NCBI GenBank assembly: GCA_023421135.1
Contig: JAEZUG010000045.1
Location: 1-15,367, forward strand
DNA: 15,367 nt
Reading direction: 5' to 3'
Source of the DNA: Candidatus Cloacimonadota bacterium
GTDB lineage: Bacteria; Cloacimonadota; Cloacimonadia; Cloacimonadales; Cloacimonadaceae
The notes beneath the pieces are model-generated. The model was not told the DNA's origin. It was given only the letters and a program-made list of their open reading frames with translations, and searched no databases. The translations under genes were made by a program, and so were the position numbers. Below are positions 1-7,263 of the stretch, in pieces (position 1 is the stretch's first letter; each line of letters starts with the position of its first letter).

Positions 1-989
1 TTCATCTCCTCCAGACGGTTGATATTGACAAAGGCTTGTTTACCGGAGACAAAGAGCTGCGGCAGATCCAGGAGTGGGTAGATCATCATGCTTAGGTATG
101 TGTAAAATAGGAAGAAAGTACCAACCGTAATCTGTCCCTTCACTGCCATGTAGCCGCCAAAGAGAATCACAGCAATCTGGGCAAAGTAATCTATGTACTC
201 GTAGATCAAATGCAGAATCGCATTGAGCTTCACCACGCTCATCTCCGTCTTGAAGCGTTTTGCCAATGCTATGTCAAAGAATCTGTTATACTTCTCTTCT
301 GAAACGAAGGCTTTAACTATTCTGATGCCCGAGAAACTCATCTCAAGCTGGGAGTTTATGTTGCTGATGGCTTGCTGGTTGCGTTCGAAGTTCTTGTATA
401 GTTTGTCGGAAGTAATGTAAAATACGATCATCATCAGAGGAAGAGGAGAGATAGAGAACAGAGTTAGCTTCCAGTTGATGCTGAACATCACTATCATGCT
501 AAAGAGTATCAAACTGAAGGAATTGAAGGCTCTGAAGATTCCGGAACACAAGAACCAGCTTATCTTAGGGAACTCAGAAAGGTCGTCCGTAAGTCTGGTT
601 ACAATATCCCCCGTGCGATACTTCTGAAAGAAGCGATAATCTTTTTTGCAGATGAACTTGAAGTAGAAAAGGCGCAGGCTGTGCTCAAACCTTAGGTTTA
701 CAAGTGCCCTAAATGAAGGATAGAAGCCGGTGATAAGCTGGGCAGAACCCACAGCTATGAAGATCCAGAGCACACTCTTGATCTGCTGCATGGCATCGTT
801 GTACTTCAAAGCGTCAAGCTTGAGTACTTCCGGAGCAGGCAAGGCACGGAGCATATCTATCAAGCGTTTGAAGACCAAAGGGAAAGCCAGTGATATCCCG
901 GAAGAGACCAGAGTGAATATTATCATGATAAGCACGAACCACTTCTGGGCCACCCATTGCTTGTAAACCCACTTAATGTTCTTATTCAT
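1..989 (-). CDS. ABC exporter half-transporter, membrane domain (partial, C-terminal part beyond window edge)
   Basis: I translated 329 residues from the ATG at 989-987 to the left edge with no stop. They form a type IV (exporter-type) ABC transmembrane domain. Hydrophobic helices lie near residues 16-40, 70-88, 145-165, 168-190 and 265-300, with a cytoplasmic coupling segment TGDIVTRLTDDLSEF after the second helix and a typical domain end (INRLEEM) at the window edge. The nucleotide-binding domain must lie outside the window. The start overlaps the end of the upstream ABC gene by 8 bp and has a GGAG about 8 nt before it, so the two genes are translationally coupled. Two tandem half-transporters of this kind usually form a heterodimeric exporter (LmrCD or TM287/288 type) moving lipids, drugs or peptides out of the cytoplasm. 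The substrate cannot be inferred here. Confidence 0.9.
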   Translation of the reverse strand, partial: MNKNIKWVYKQWVAQKWFVLIMIIFTLVSSGISLAFPLVFKRLIDMLRALPAPEVLKLDALKYNDAMQQIKSVLWIFIAVGSAQLITGFYPSFRALVNLRFEHSLRLFYFKFICKKDYRFFQKYRTGDIVTRLTDDLSEFPKISWFLCSGIFRAFNSFSLILFSMIVMFSINWKLTLFSISPLPLMMIVFYITSDKLYKNFERNQQAISNINSQLEMSFSGIRIVKAFVSEEKYNRFFDIALAKRFKTEMSVVKLNAILHLIYEYIDYFAQIAVILFGGYMAVKGQITVGTFFLFYTYLSMMIYPLLDLPQLFVSGKQAFVNINRLEEM

Positions 990-2751
990 GTTCTTCTCCA
1001 CCCAGTATCTGCAGCTCTACCAGCTTATGATACTCTTTGGAACTCTGCAGCAAGTCTTGATGTCTTCCCCGATCGAGGATCTCTCCATCCTTGAAGAAGA
1101 GAATCTCGTCCGCATCCAGGATGGAAGTGAGACGGTGAGCCACAATAACTGCTGTCTTCCCGCTCAATACTTTCTCCATACTACGTTGAATCCGGGCTTC
1201 GGTTTGAGGGTCAATTGAGGCAGTAGCTTCGTCCATTACGATCATCTCTGGAGAGAATGCCAAAGCTCTGGCAAAAGAGATAAGCTGCTTCTCTCCCTGA
1301 GAGATGTTCTGACCACGTTCTGCCAATTCGGCATTAATACCAAAGTCCTGATCCGAGATAAAGTCATCCATCTGGACTATGTTTATTGCCTTCTCGACAT
1401 CTGCGGAGCTTACTTCATCATTGTACACCCGTACGTTCTCCAGGATAGAGCCGGGGAAGAGGAAGATATCCTGCAGGATGAGCCCAATCTTCGAGCGCCA
1501 GGCACGGAAGTCCAGCTCACTGAGATCTACTCCATCCACCAGAATGCTACCCTTCTGAATGCGGTAAAAGCCACATAACAGACTTATCGCTGTGGTCTTG
1601 CCACTGCCTGAAGCACCAACCAAAGCAATCTGACTTCCCTTGGGTATCTTGAAGCTTACACCCCGGAGTACCCAGTCTTCATTCTGATAAGCAAACCACA
1701 CGTCTCTGAACTCAATCTCGTGCTCAAAGCTTACTGCAGACGTGCCTGTAAAGAGTTCATCCTCCGTCTCAAGCTCTGTCATCTCCAATATCCTGCGTAG
1801 AGACACGAAGCTCCTCTGAATCTGCATCACATTCTCAGAGATATGCATCAGAGGCCAGATCATCCGATACATGTATTGAATAAAGATTATCAGTGTCCCC
1901 AGACTCACCAAACCCGTGAGAATCTTGGGAGCGGACATCCAAATGATACCAACGATCAGGAGAACATTGAAGATAAACATGAAGACGCCCTGAGAACCAT
2001 ATTCCAGGAAGGAAGTACGCGTCTCGAGGGTTTTCTTCTCACTGGAAGCTTGTTCCAGCTCTTTCAGTATCCGTTTCTCTTGACTGAGAACCTGTATTAT
2101 CTGCATTCCCTGCACGTAATCCGTTATCTTGGCTGTTATATCCGCATAACGCTCTCTGATCTTCTTGTAAAACTTGGAGAGATAACGAATCAGGAACCAA
2201 TATGCTACTATCACCACTATCACAGGCGGAACTATCAGGATAGTGATATTGGGCTCTCTAACAAAGAGCACCGCAAAGACCCCCACGAAGAAGAGCAGAT
2301 TGCCGATAATCATGATAGAAAGCTCGGAGAAAAGCACTTTAACTCTCTCACTATCACTTTCCACCCGAGCAATGAGTTCGCCTACCGGCTGCTGATTGAA
2401 CCAGGGAACCGGAAGCTTGAGCAGATGCTTAAAGACAGTGGACTTGAACTGAGTGATTATCTTGATACCCAGCCGGGAGAGCAATACTATCTGCAGATAA
2501 GAAAGCAGTCCGGAGAATATCACCACCAACACAAAGAAGAAGCCATAGCGATACATCTCCGAGAGATCATTGTTGGGAATGCTTTTGTCTATGATGTGTG
2601 CCAGAATTAGAGGGTCGAGAAGGCGAAGCCCTGAGGTGACAAGCATGGCAAAAAGTCCAAACAACAGAAGTCCCTTGTCCTTCCGCAGATATGGCAAGAG
2701 GAGCTTGAAGTTACTGCTGTGATTGGCTTTGCCTGATTCCCTTTTCTTCAT
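982..2751 (-). CDS. ABC exporter half-transporter, fused membrane and ATP-binding domains
   Basis: This 589-residue protein has the usual length of a half-size ABC exporter. Residues 27-310 hold six membrane helices. Residues 346-580 are the nucleotide-binding domain: A-loop Y355, Walker A GASGSGKT (379-386), Q-loop Q427, signature ISQGE (483-487), Walker B IVMDE with catalytic Glu508, D-loop ASID and H-loop His539. All catalytic residues are present. The signature differs from LSGGQ but keeps the Ser and the second Gly, a variant I recall from this subfamily. It probably pairs with the following half-transporter, whose ATG lies inside its last codons. The ATG at 2751 has only a weak ribosome binding site (GGA). 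tRNA-Pro lies 69 bp upstream on the same strand, and I see no clear promoter between them. An energy-driven exporter is secure; the substrate is unknown. Confidence 0.93.
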   Translation of the reverse strand: MKKRESGKANHSSNFKLLLPYLRKDKGLLLFGLFAMLVTSGLRLLDPLILAHIIDKSIPNNDLSEMYRYGFFFVLVVIFSGLLSYLQIVLLSRLGIKIITQFKSTVFKHLLKLPVPWFNQQPVGELIARVESDSERVKVLFSELSIMIIGNLLFFVGVFAVLFVREPNITILIVPPVIVVIVAYWFLIRYLSKFYKKIRERYADITAKITDYVQGMQIIQVLSQEKRILKELEQASSEKKTLETRTSFLEYGSQGVFMFIFNVLLIVGIIWMSAPKILTGLVSLGTLIIFIQYMYRMIWPLMHISENVMQIQRSFVSLRRILEMTELETEDELFTGTSAVSFEHEIEFRDVWFAYQNEDWVLRGVSFKIPKGSQIALVGASGSGKTTAISLLCGFYRIQKGSILVDGVDLSELDFRAWRSKIGLILQDIFLFPGSILENVRVYNDEVSSADVEKAINIVQMDDFISDQDFGINAELAERGQNISQGEKQLISFARALAFSPEMIVMDEATASIDPQTEARIQRSMEKVLSGKTAVIVAHRLTSILDADEILFFKDGEILDRGRHQDLLQSSKEYHKLVELQILGGEEHE

Positions 2752-2820
2752 TGTATGATATTCCAGCTATAGTAGTTGATAGTATATTCCGGGTGGGGTT
2801 TCCGGGGTGGAAAAGACCAA

Positions 2821-2898
2821 TGGTCGGGATGACTGGATTCGAACCAGCGACTTCTCGGTCCCGAACCGAGCGCGCTAACCGGACTGCGCTACATCCCG
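2821..2898 (-). tRNA. tRNA-Pro (anticodon CGG)
   Basis: The reverse strand folds as a complete tRNA. The acceptor stem is CGGGATG (from 2898) paired with CATCCCG (to 2825), discriminator A at 2824, and an encoded CCA at 2823-2821. The anticodon stem CTCGG/CCGAG encloses the loop TTCGGGA, giving anticodon CGG, which reads the proline codon CCG. The T-loop is the standard TTCGAATC. It lies 44 bp downstream of the DUF4097 gene and upstream of the ABC pair, all on the same strand. Confidence 0.96.
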
Positions 2899-2942
2899 AC
2901 CGGCTTTGGGTATGGATTTTCAGGAGGCAAGTTCTGTCAAGA

Positions 2943-4370
2943 CTATTCTTTGGAAATGGCCTTCAGAAGACGCTCGGCATCCTCTGCAGTGATCTTCCCG
3001 CTTTCCAGCATTTGCAGGATCTTAAGACGACTTTGTTCGGCAACCTGTTCCTTCTCGGAGGTTTTCATTTCAAAGACCCCAGGGGCTACTTTCTTGATGG
3101 TCTTCATCACCTTTTCCGAGATCTTATCGCCCATGTCGCTATCGAAATGGAAGGCAAAGTGATGCTTCCCAGGATCCTTAAACCCTTCTTTGAATTGCTT
3201 TACATAGTCTTCAGATTTGAACTTGTTCACGAATTCCTTGAAGGTATCCTGGAGTTCTGTTGCCAGCTTCTCAACCGTAGCAGAAACCTTATCCCTGGTC
3301 TCGTCCATATCGAAGTTATCGCTGATTTCCTTAAGTTTGGTGAGCGCTTCCCGGATGGCTTCCCGGATCTTGTCTTCCTGGATCGCTCCGATTCCTTTAT
3401 TCAGATAAGTACTGAGGTTTTCCACCAGCTTCTTCACTTTCTCTTTATCTTCAGGACTTCCCAGATTTTTCACGGCTTCCCTGAGCTGATCCATCTTCTC
3501 CCGAAGAAAATCAAGATTGAGATGATCGTCATAGGAGAGCTTGATCATCCCATTCTCAGTCTTGATACTGATTTCTGCTTCAGGCTCTCCGTTCCTGATC
3601 ACAAAGATATCTCCATCCCGCTCCGGAACTATCCCCAGTTTGTTCTTGATCAGGCCCATTTCAGTCTCTGCCCTGAGCTCGAAACCCCAGAGATTGGGCA
3701 GCACCAGACTGATCACGCCGTTCTCGGATTTGAAGCTCAGCTTTGCATCCTGTACCGGAAGGCTTTCATAGAAGATCACTCCGTTCTCATTCTCTATCTT
3801 CACCTGAGGGTAAGAACAAGAACGCATCTTGATAGAACCATTCTCACTGTTTACTTTCAGATCATCTCCACTCAAACCATCTGTGGACAACGGACCATTC
3901 TCCATTGATACACTGATATTCCCCTTATGATTGTGAATCTTGATTGGGCCGTTCTCGCTCTCCAGCTTCATTTCTCCGGAGCAATTGGAAAAGATGCTGG
4001 GGCCATTTTCCATTCTTAGCACGATGTCAGCCTCAACTCCTGTAACGGAGAAAGGATGATTCTCACCTTCCAGGATTAACTGATCAAGCTTGGGAATCAT
4101 GATCTCGAGCTTGATAGATGAATTTCTACCGGTAAAGATAGAACTGTCTGTCTCTTCCAGCTCCAGTTTGATCTCTCCATTCTCAAACGTCAGATTATAG
4201 CAGTCTTCAAAATCCAACTCTTCATCGTGAGAAGATTCTGCGTAGTTCGCTACGATAACCAAATCGTCGCTATTCGAAGGTGATAGGTGAACGGGAGCCA
4301 TATTGTTAACCAGGCTAAGCCGGATCGCACCCTCAAAGCTTTGGGACTTTTCGTAGTATGCTGTCTTCAT
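2943..4370 (-). CDS. DUF4097 repeat protein with C-terminal SHOCT-like helical module (LiaX/YvlB-like)
   Basis: This 475-residue protein has no signal peptide or membrane helix, so it is probably cytoplasmic or peripheral. Residues 55-280 carry a beta-strand repeat marked by E-N-G followed by a small residue and Ile (ENG at 63, 121, 139, 157, 176, 195, 216 and 272), spaced about 16-21 residues in the core. That is the pattern of the DUF4097 putative-adhesin beta-helix. Residues 285-430 are charged and predicted helical. Residues 448-473 (ILQMLESGKITAEDAERLL) match the short helix-hairpin found in YvlB/LiaX proteins, but placed at the C-terminus here. Its ATG overlaps the regulator's stop as ATGA and has AGGAGA upstream, so translation is coupled. 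In Firmicutes, related proteins take part in cell-envelope stress responses. A similar role here is inference. Confidence 0.85.
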   Translation of the reverse strand: MKTAYYEKSQSFEGAIRLSLVNNMAPVHLSPSNSDDLVIVANYAESSHDEELDFEDCYNLTFENGEIKLELEETDSSIFTGRNSSIKLEIMIPKLDQLILEGENHPFSVTGVEADIVLRMENGPSIFSNCSGEMKLESENGPIKIHNHKGNISVSMENGPLSTDGLSGDDLKVNSENGSIKMRSCSYPQVKIENENGVIFYESLPVQDAKLSFKSENGVISLVLPNLWGFELRAETEMGLIKNKLGIVPERDGDIFVIRNGEPEAEISIKTENGMIKLSYDDHLNLDFLREKMDQLREAVKNLGSPEDKEKVKKLVENLSTYLNKGIGAIQEDKIREAIREALTKLKEISDNFDMDETRDKVSATVEKLATELQDTFKEFVNKFKSEDYVKQFKEGFKDPGKHHFAFHFDSDMGDKISEKVMKTIKKVAPGVFEMKTSEKEQVAEQSRLKILQMLESGKITAEDAERLLKAISKE

Positions 4371-4726
4371 TTTGTTCTCCTTTTTTCAATCATATTAATG
4401 GCTTCATCGACCGAGATGAACCCCTCCTCGAGGTCATTCATGATATCATTGAAGTCGGTTACGACAGGCTCTGAACCCTTAATCTTATTGATTATCTCTG
4501 CCAGTCGGTTCTTAACAGTTGGATACGAGATGCCCAGGCGCTTTTCCATCTCCTTGATGTTGCCCTGAACCATCGTAAATAAACGAACGAATTCGAGCTG
4601 CTCACTATCCAAAGCTTCCAGCCAGGAGCTTTCGAATTGACCCTCGAGCGATAGATCGCAGTTCTCACAGTGATACTGCCTGATAATCAATTGACCGTGG
4701 CAGATAGGACAGCTATTCAGTTTCAT
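4367..4726 (-). CDS. DUF2089-type zinc-ribbon/HTH transcriptional regulator
   Basis: This is a 119-residue protein. Residues 6-23 form a zinc ribbon (C6, C9, C20, C23; CPIC and CENC). Residues about 55-82 (GNIKEMEKRLGISYPTVKNR) form a helix-turn-helix that fits the DUF2089 family of small predicted regulators. Residues 92-115 resemble the C-terminal module of the next gene's product. An in-frame ATG at 4741 would add five residues, but I chose 4726 because GAGG lies 9 nt before it and the earlier ATG has no ribosome binding site. It is first in a two-gene unit with the DUF4097 gene (4-nt ATGA overlap), so it may control that gene and itself. DNA binding is inferred from the fold; the ligand or signal is unknown. 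Confidence 0.88.
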   Translation of the reverse strand: MKLNSCPICHGQLIIRQYHCENCDLSLEGQFESSWLEALDSEQLEFVRLFTMVQGNIKEMEKRLGISYPTVKNRLAEIINKIKGSEPVVTDFNDIMNDLEEGFISVDEAINMIEKRRTK

Positions 4727-4775
4727 AAGCCATATCCTCATTTATATTGATTCCGATAACGGATAATCTGAAGAC

Positions 4776-4824
4776 AAGCTAAGAGAGACCTTAATAATGT
4801 CAAGTACTATCTTAATTATCTTAA
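4776..4824 (-). promoter_or_regulatory. Probable promoter with tandem 9-mer repeats upstream of the DUF2089 gene
   Basis: Read on the minus strand, a perfect -35 hexamer TTGACA lies at 4803-4798. A weak -10 candidate TAGCTT follows after 16 nt (4781-4776), about 50 nt before the DUF2089 start. Just upstream of the -35 are two back-to-back 9-mers, TTAAGATAA and TTAAGATAG (4824-4816 and 4815-4807), with a third related TTAAGGT inside the spacer. Direct repeats ahead of a -35 are a common layout for an activator site. A short palindrome TCCGATAACGGA (4752-4763) lies in the leader. The -35 and repeats are seen; the promoter role is inferred. Confidence 0.45.
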
Positions 4825-4914
4825 GAAATCCTTGCCCGCATGCTTAGAATTGTTGACGTAGAGCGCTTTGATGAGAAGCAGAGAGGCTACTTGGTTCTCA
4901 CAGATTTGACGGCT

Positions 4915-4933
4915 TTGCTATAACTTATTGCAA
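4915..4933. other. 19-bp near-perfect palindrome, possible operator
   Basis: TTGCTATAA and TTATTGCAA flank a single central C, and eight of nine pairs match. The site lies 190 bp upstream of the DUF2089 start and 135 bp downstream of the PDZ gene's stop, inside the gene-free stretch 4727-5067. Its size and symmetry fit a dimeric regulator's binding site, but it could also be a hairpin in the 3' end of the PDZ transcript. The rest of that stretch (about 5001-5067) shows no gene or clear signal. Confidence 0.4.
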
Positions 4934-4935
4934 GA

Positions 4936-5000
4936 TTAGCGTTTCCTTAGCTTTCGCTAAAGGATCGCTAAAGGATCGCTAAGGAATTGCTAAAGAATCC
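4936..5000. repeat. 11-nt tandem repeat with multiple alternative stems
   Basis: Units TAAAGGATCGC (4958-4968), the same again (4969-4979), TAAGGAATTGC (4980-4990) and a partial TAAAGAATCC (4991-5000) follow one another directly. Two TTAGC elements just before them (4937-4940 with flanks, and 4947-4951) can pair with any of four GCTAA elements (4956, 4967, 4978, 4989). The longest perfect pairing is TCCTTAGC (4944-4951) with GCTAAGGA (4978-4985). On the minus strand the nearest pairing closes a GAAA tetraloop. There is no U-run, so it is not a standard terminator for either strand. Confidence 0.7.
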
Positions 5001-5067
5001 TCTGGGGGAGGAATTGGGAAGGACTGGGTTTGATGAGGAGAATGCTTCTCTCTGGAAGCGGCTTGGA

Positions 5068-5499
5068 TCAGGGTGCACTAAAGACGAGAGGAAGGGCTTT
5101 ATTGGTTTCCCTGTAGTCCTTTCCGGGCATGAAGTCTGCTTCCCGAACGATGCTGACACTTAGTACGGTGCCCTCTTCTTGATTCAGATAAGCCAGAAAG
5201 GCGGGTAAATCGGATGAATATGGCTCAAAGATCAGATCTCCCGGCAGGAAACCCATCCGCTCGGCATAACTACCCTCCTGGACTTCCACTATTTGAATCA
5301 ATTCGATCATATAGTCCAATCCATGCCATTCAGGGCTACTCAGCGTGATGCCATAGCGCTCTTTAACCACTTGTTCCAAATCTACTTGCTTCTTTATCCT
5401 GGGTACAATGAGAATAATCAGGATCAATATTCCCAGAGCAATAAAGATTGGCTTATAGCGTTTTCCGGTAGAGACTTCCGTTCTTTCTTCTTCCATCAT
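5068..5499 (-). CDS. Membrane-anchored single-PDZ-domain protein
   Basis: This 143-residue protein has a charged cytoplasmic N-terminus, one membrane helix (residues 17-33, ending at IVPRIKK) and an extracytoplasmic PDZ-like domain at about residues 66-119. The domain includes the usual sequence around V-Q-E-G-S-Y-A-E and MGFLPGDLI. There is no protease domain, so it is not a DegP/HtrA or site-2 protease. The layout of one helix plus one PDZ recalls the inner-membrane GspC/PulC protein of type II secretion, but it lacks enough sequence between helix and PDZ to claim that. It starts 6 bp after the outer-membrane protein's stop and is the last gene of the unit. Two adjacent ATGs (5499 and 5496) are possible; neither has a clear ribosome binding site, so translation probably depends on the upstream gene. 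Confidence 0.8.
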   Translation of the reverse strand: MMEEERTEVSTGKRYKPIFIALGILILIILIVPRIKKQVDLEQVVKERYGITLSSPEWHGLDYMIELIQIVEVQEGSYAERMGFLPGDLIFEPYSSDLPAFLAYLNQEEGTVLSVSIVREADFMPGKDYRETNKALPLVFSAP

Positions 5500-5505
5500 G
5501 CTTTA

Positions 5506-7263
5506 TTAGTTCAGGTAATACCAATGCAGATTGGCGTGAATGGATTGGGGAATGGGATAAGTGCCGTAGATATCTGTATCCAGAGCATTTTTGAAGCTAA
5601 CGGTGAAGTCAAAGAGCTTGCTGATCTGAACTCCCGCCCAAAGATCCAAAATAGCTGAACCGAGGATCTTGACAGGAGGCATGATGGAGAGATAGTAATC
5701 GCTATGGCCATAGACTGCCAGTCCGCCCAAAATGGCGTTATTCTTTGGTAGCTCTCTCTTGAGTTCAAGATGTGTCTGATATCTGAGATCCGGGACTTCG
5801 GTGATCTGCTGATACGCTAGTGTGGCTTCAGGACAGTCTTGCCAGCTAAAATTTTGCCTCAGAGTCAGATCTGCGAATCCCAGATCATGAGTCCAATCCA
5901 GAGACGCATCCGCGTAGGGAAAGCTTTGCGTTTTACGATAGACTCCACCATTGTAGCTACCACCCTTTTGAATGCTCTTCATTCCGCCCAGGACTTGTAG
6001 TTTCAGTCTTGCAGAAGGTTCAAGGATCAGGTTTGCCGCATAGTTTGTCTTGATCACCTGATGTCCGGAATCAAGCCAAAGACCGGGATTGAAGATATCT
6101 CTCAGCAAACTCAGAGACGTGTTCTGAGTGCACATGAAACCGTATGCACCCAGTTTCAGCCAGTCATTCTTCCAAGCCAGCCTTCCTTCCATTTGAGGAT
6201 TGCCGCTGAAATATGTATCAAATCGTCCATACCCTTCGAAGCGTCTGCCTTCATAGGAGTAATTGATACCAGTCTTGTACTCGTAATCTACTTCACCTGT
6301 GTTGACCTGAGGAGTGAAATCCAAATCCATATCATAGCGCTCGTGGTATAAACTGATCGTATGAGGTCCGTTGTGGTGATCTTTGAACAATCTCCACTGC
6401 AGGATATCATTGCTTTGATCCAAGCTTCCGGCTTTTGCTTTTTCTGAAACCTTTATGATGCTGAATTCCAGTATTGGGCTATGAATCGCAGCATAGAATT
6501 GCCTTAGACGGTGATCTATTGATACATTATTGGCTTGCCAGTAGGCTGGGAGCAGATCCTGAGAGCTGTTGTCCTGAGCCCAATCTGCCAATTCCAGCTC
6601 CAGTTTCAGCTTCTTGTAATCCCAGCTTAGGTAGTTACGTAGAGAGCTTTGGTCGTGATCAAGACCTGTCCACACGCCGGTCTGTACCAGAAGATCCAGA
6701 CTGTAGTACAAGCCCGGGAAACCCAGGAGTTCATCTTTCTTGAATCCGGCTCTGGCAAAGTTGTATTCATAGTCGCCCAAACCTGCCTGGATATCCGATA
6801 CCATCACCTTGTAAGGATATCTGTTCTCGGAAAACTGCAGAGTTCTGCTCCGGCTGGATTGAGCATAAAAGGTGTTGTAGTATTGGACCAGAAGTGCATC
6901 GGACCAAAGAGATGGCCATTGACCAAAGCCCTGCCTGCTAAGCTCAAGATGACGGTTATTCAAACCCACTGCATGATACGCTGCCCGGTAGATATCCAGA
7001 GAATTGAGCGTTGGGTTGGGGGCATGGAGCATCAGGCTATTCAAACTTCGAGCCTCTCTATCCTTAGCAATCCAATCTTCAACCTCTGATCTGGGGACTA
7101 TGTACTCTTCAACTTTCAGGCTATCGGAAAGGATGATCTCATCTGTGAGTTCGGGAGTATTGTTGCTCAGAGACAGGCTATCTGCTTCGGCATCCATGCT
7201 CTGTGCGATCAGGAAGCTAAAGGATAATAGCAGAACTAAAGCCAGGATGCTTCTTTGTACCAT
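5506..7263 (-). CDS. Outer-membrane beta-barrel protein, TonB-receptor-like C-terminus
   Basis: This is a 585-residue protein. Residues 1-21 are a signal peptide (MVQRSILALVLLL, cut near IAQS). The rest is rich in alternating aromatic and polar strands typical of outer-membrane barrels. The last 35 residues (NALDTDIYGTYPIPQ then alternating strands to WYYLN) resemble the closing strands of TonB-dependent receptors, but I see no plug domain or TonB box, and the protein is short for that family. An upstream ATG at 7284 is rejected because AAGGAG lies 8 nt before 7263 and the signal peptide starts there. This start lies 28 bp inside the epimerase gene. The cargo is unknown. The PDZ gene follows after 6 bp, which suggests a shared envelope role. 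Confidence 0.85.
   Translation of the reverse strand: MVQRSILALVLLLSFSFLIAQSMDAEADSLSLSNNTPELTDEIILSDSLKVEEYIVPRSEVEDWIAKDREARSLNSLMLHAPNPTLNSLDIYRAAYHAVGLNNRHLELSRQGFGQWPSLWSDALLVQYYNTFYAQSSRSRTLQFSENRYPYKVMVSDIQAGLGDYEYNFARAGFKKDELLGFPGLYYSLDLLVQTGVWTGLDHDQSSLRNYLSWDYKKLKLELELADWAQDNSSQDLLPAYWQANNVSIDHRLRQFYAAIHSPILEFSIIKVSEKAKAGSLDQSNDILQWRLFKDHHNGPHTISLYHERYDMDLDFTPQVNTGEVDYEYKTGINYSYEGRRFEGYGRFDTYFSGNPQMEGRLAWKNDWLKLGAYGFMCTQNTSLSLLRDIFNPGLWLDSGHQVIKTNYAANLILEPSARLKLQVLGGMKSIQKGGSYNGGVYRKTQSFPYADASLDWTHDLGFADLTLRQNFSWQDCPEATLAYQQITEVPDLRYQTHLELKRELPKNNAILGGLAVYGHSDYYLSIMPPVKILGSAILDLWAGVQISKLFDFTVSFKNALDTDIYGTYPIPQSIHANLHWYYLN

Noticed and set aside
1843..2610. 255-codon plus-strand open frame
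   Set aside because: It lies wholly antisense to the ABC exporter membrane domain, is rich in His, Gln and Asn as expected of a shadow frame, and has no ribosome binding site or recognisable domain.
2751..3908. Long plus-strand open frame (385 codons) containing GMTGFEPATSRSRTE
   Set aside because: Its start runs through the antisense of tRNA-Pro, a well-known source of that spurious peptide, and the rest is antisense to the DUF4097 gene, which has clear domains and a ribosome binding site.
4936..5000. CRISPR-like array
   Set aside because: The repeat unit is only 11 nt with no spacers, and no cas genes are present.
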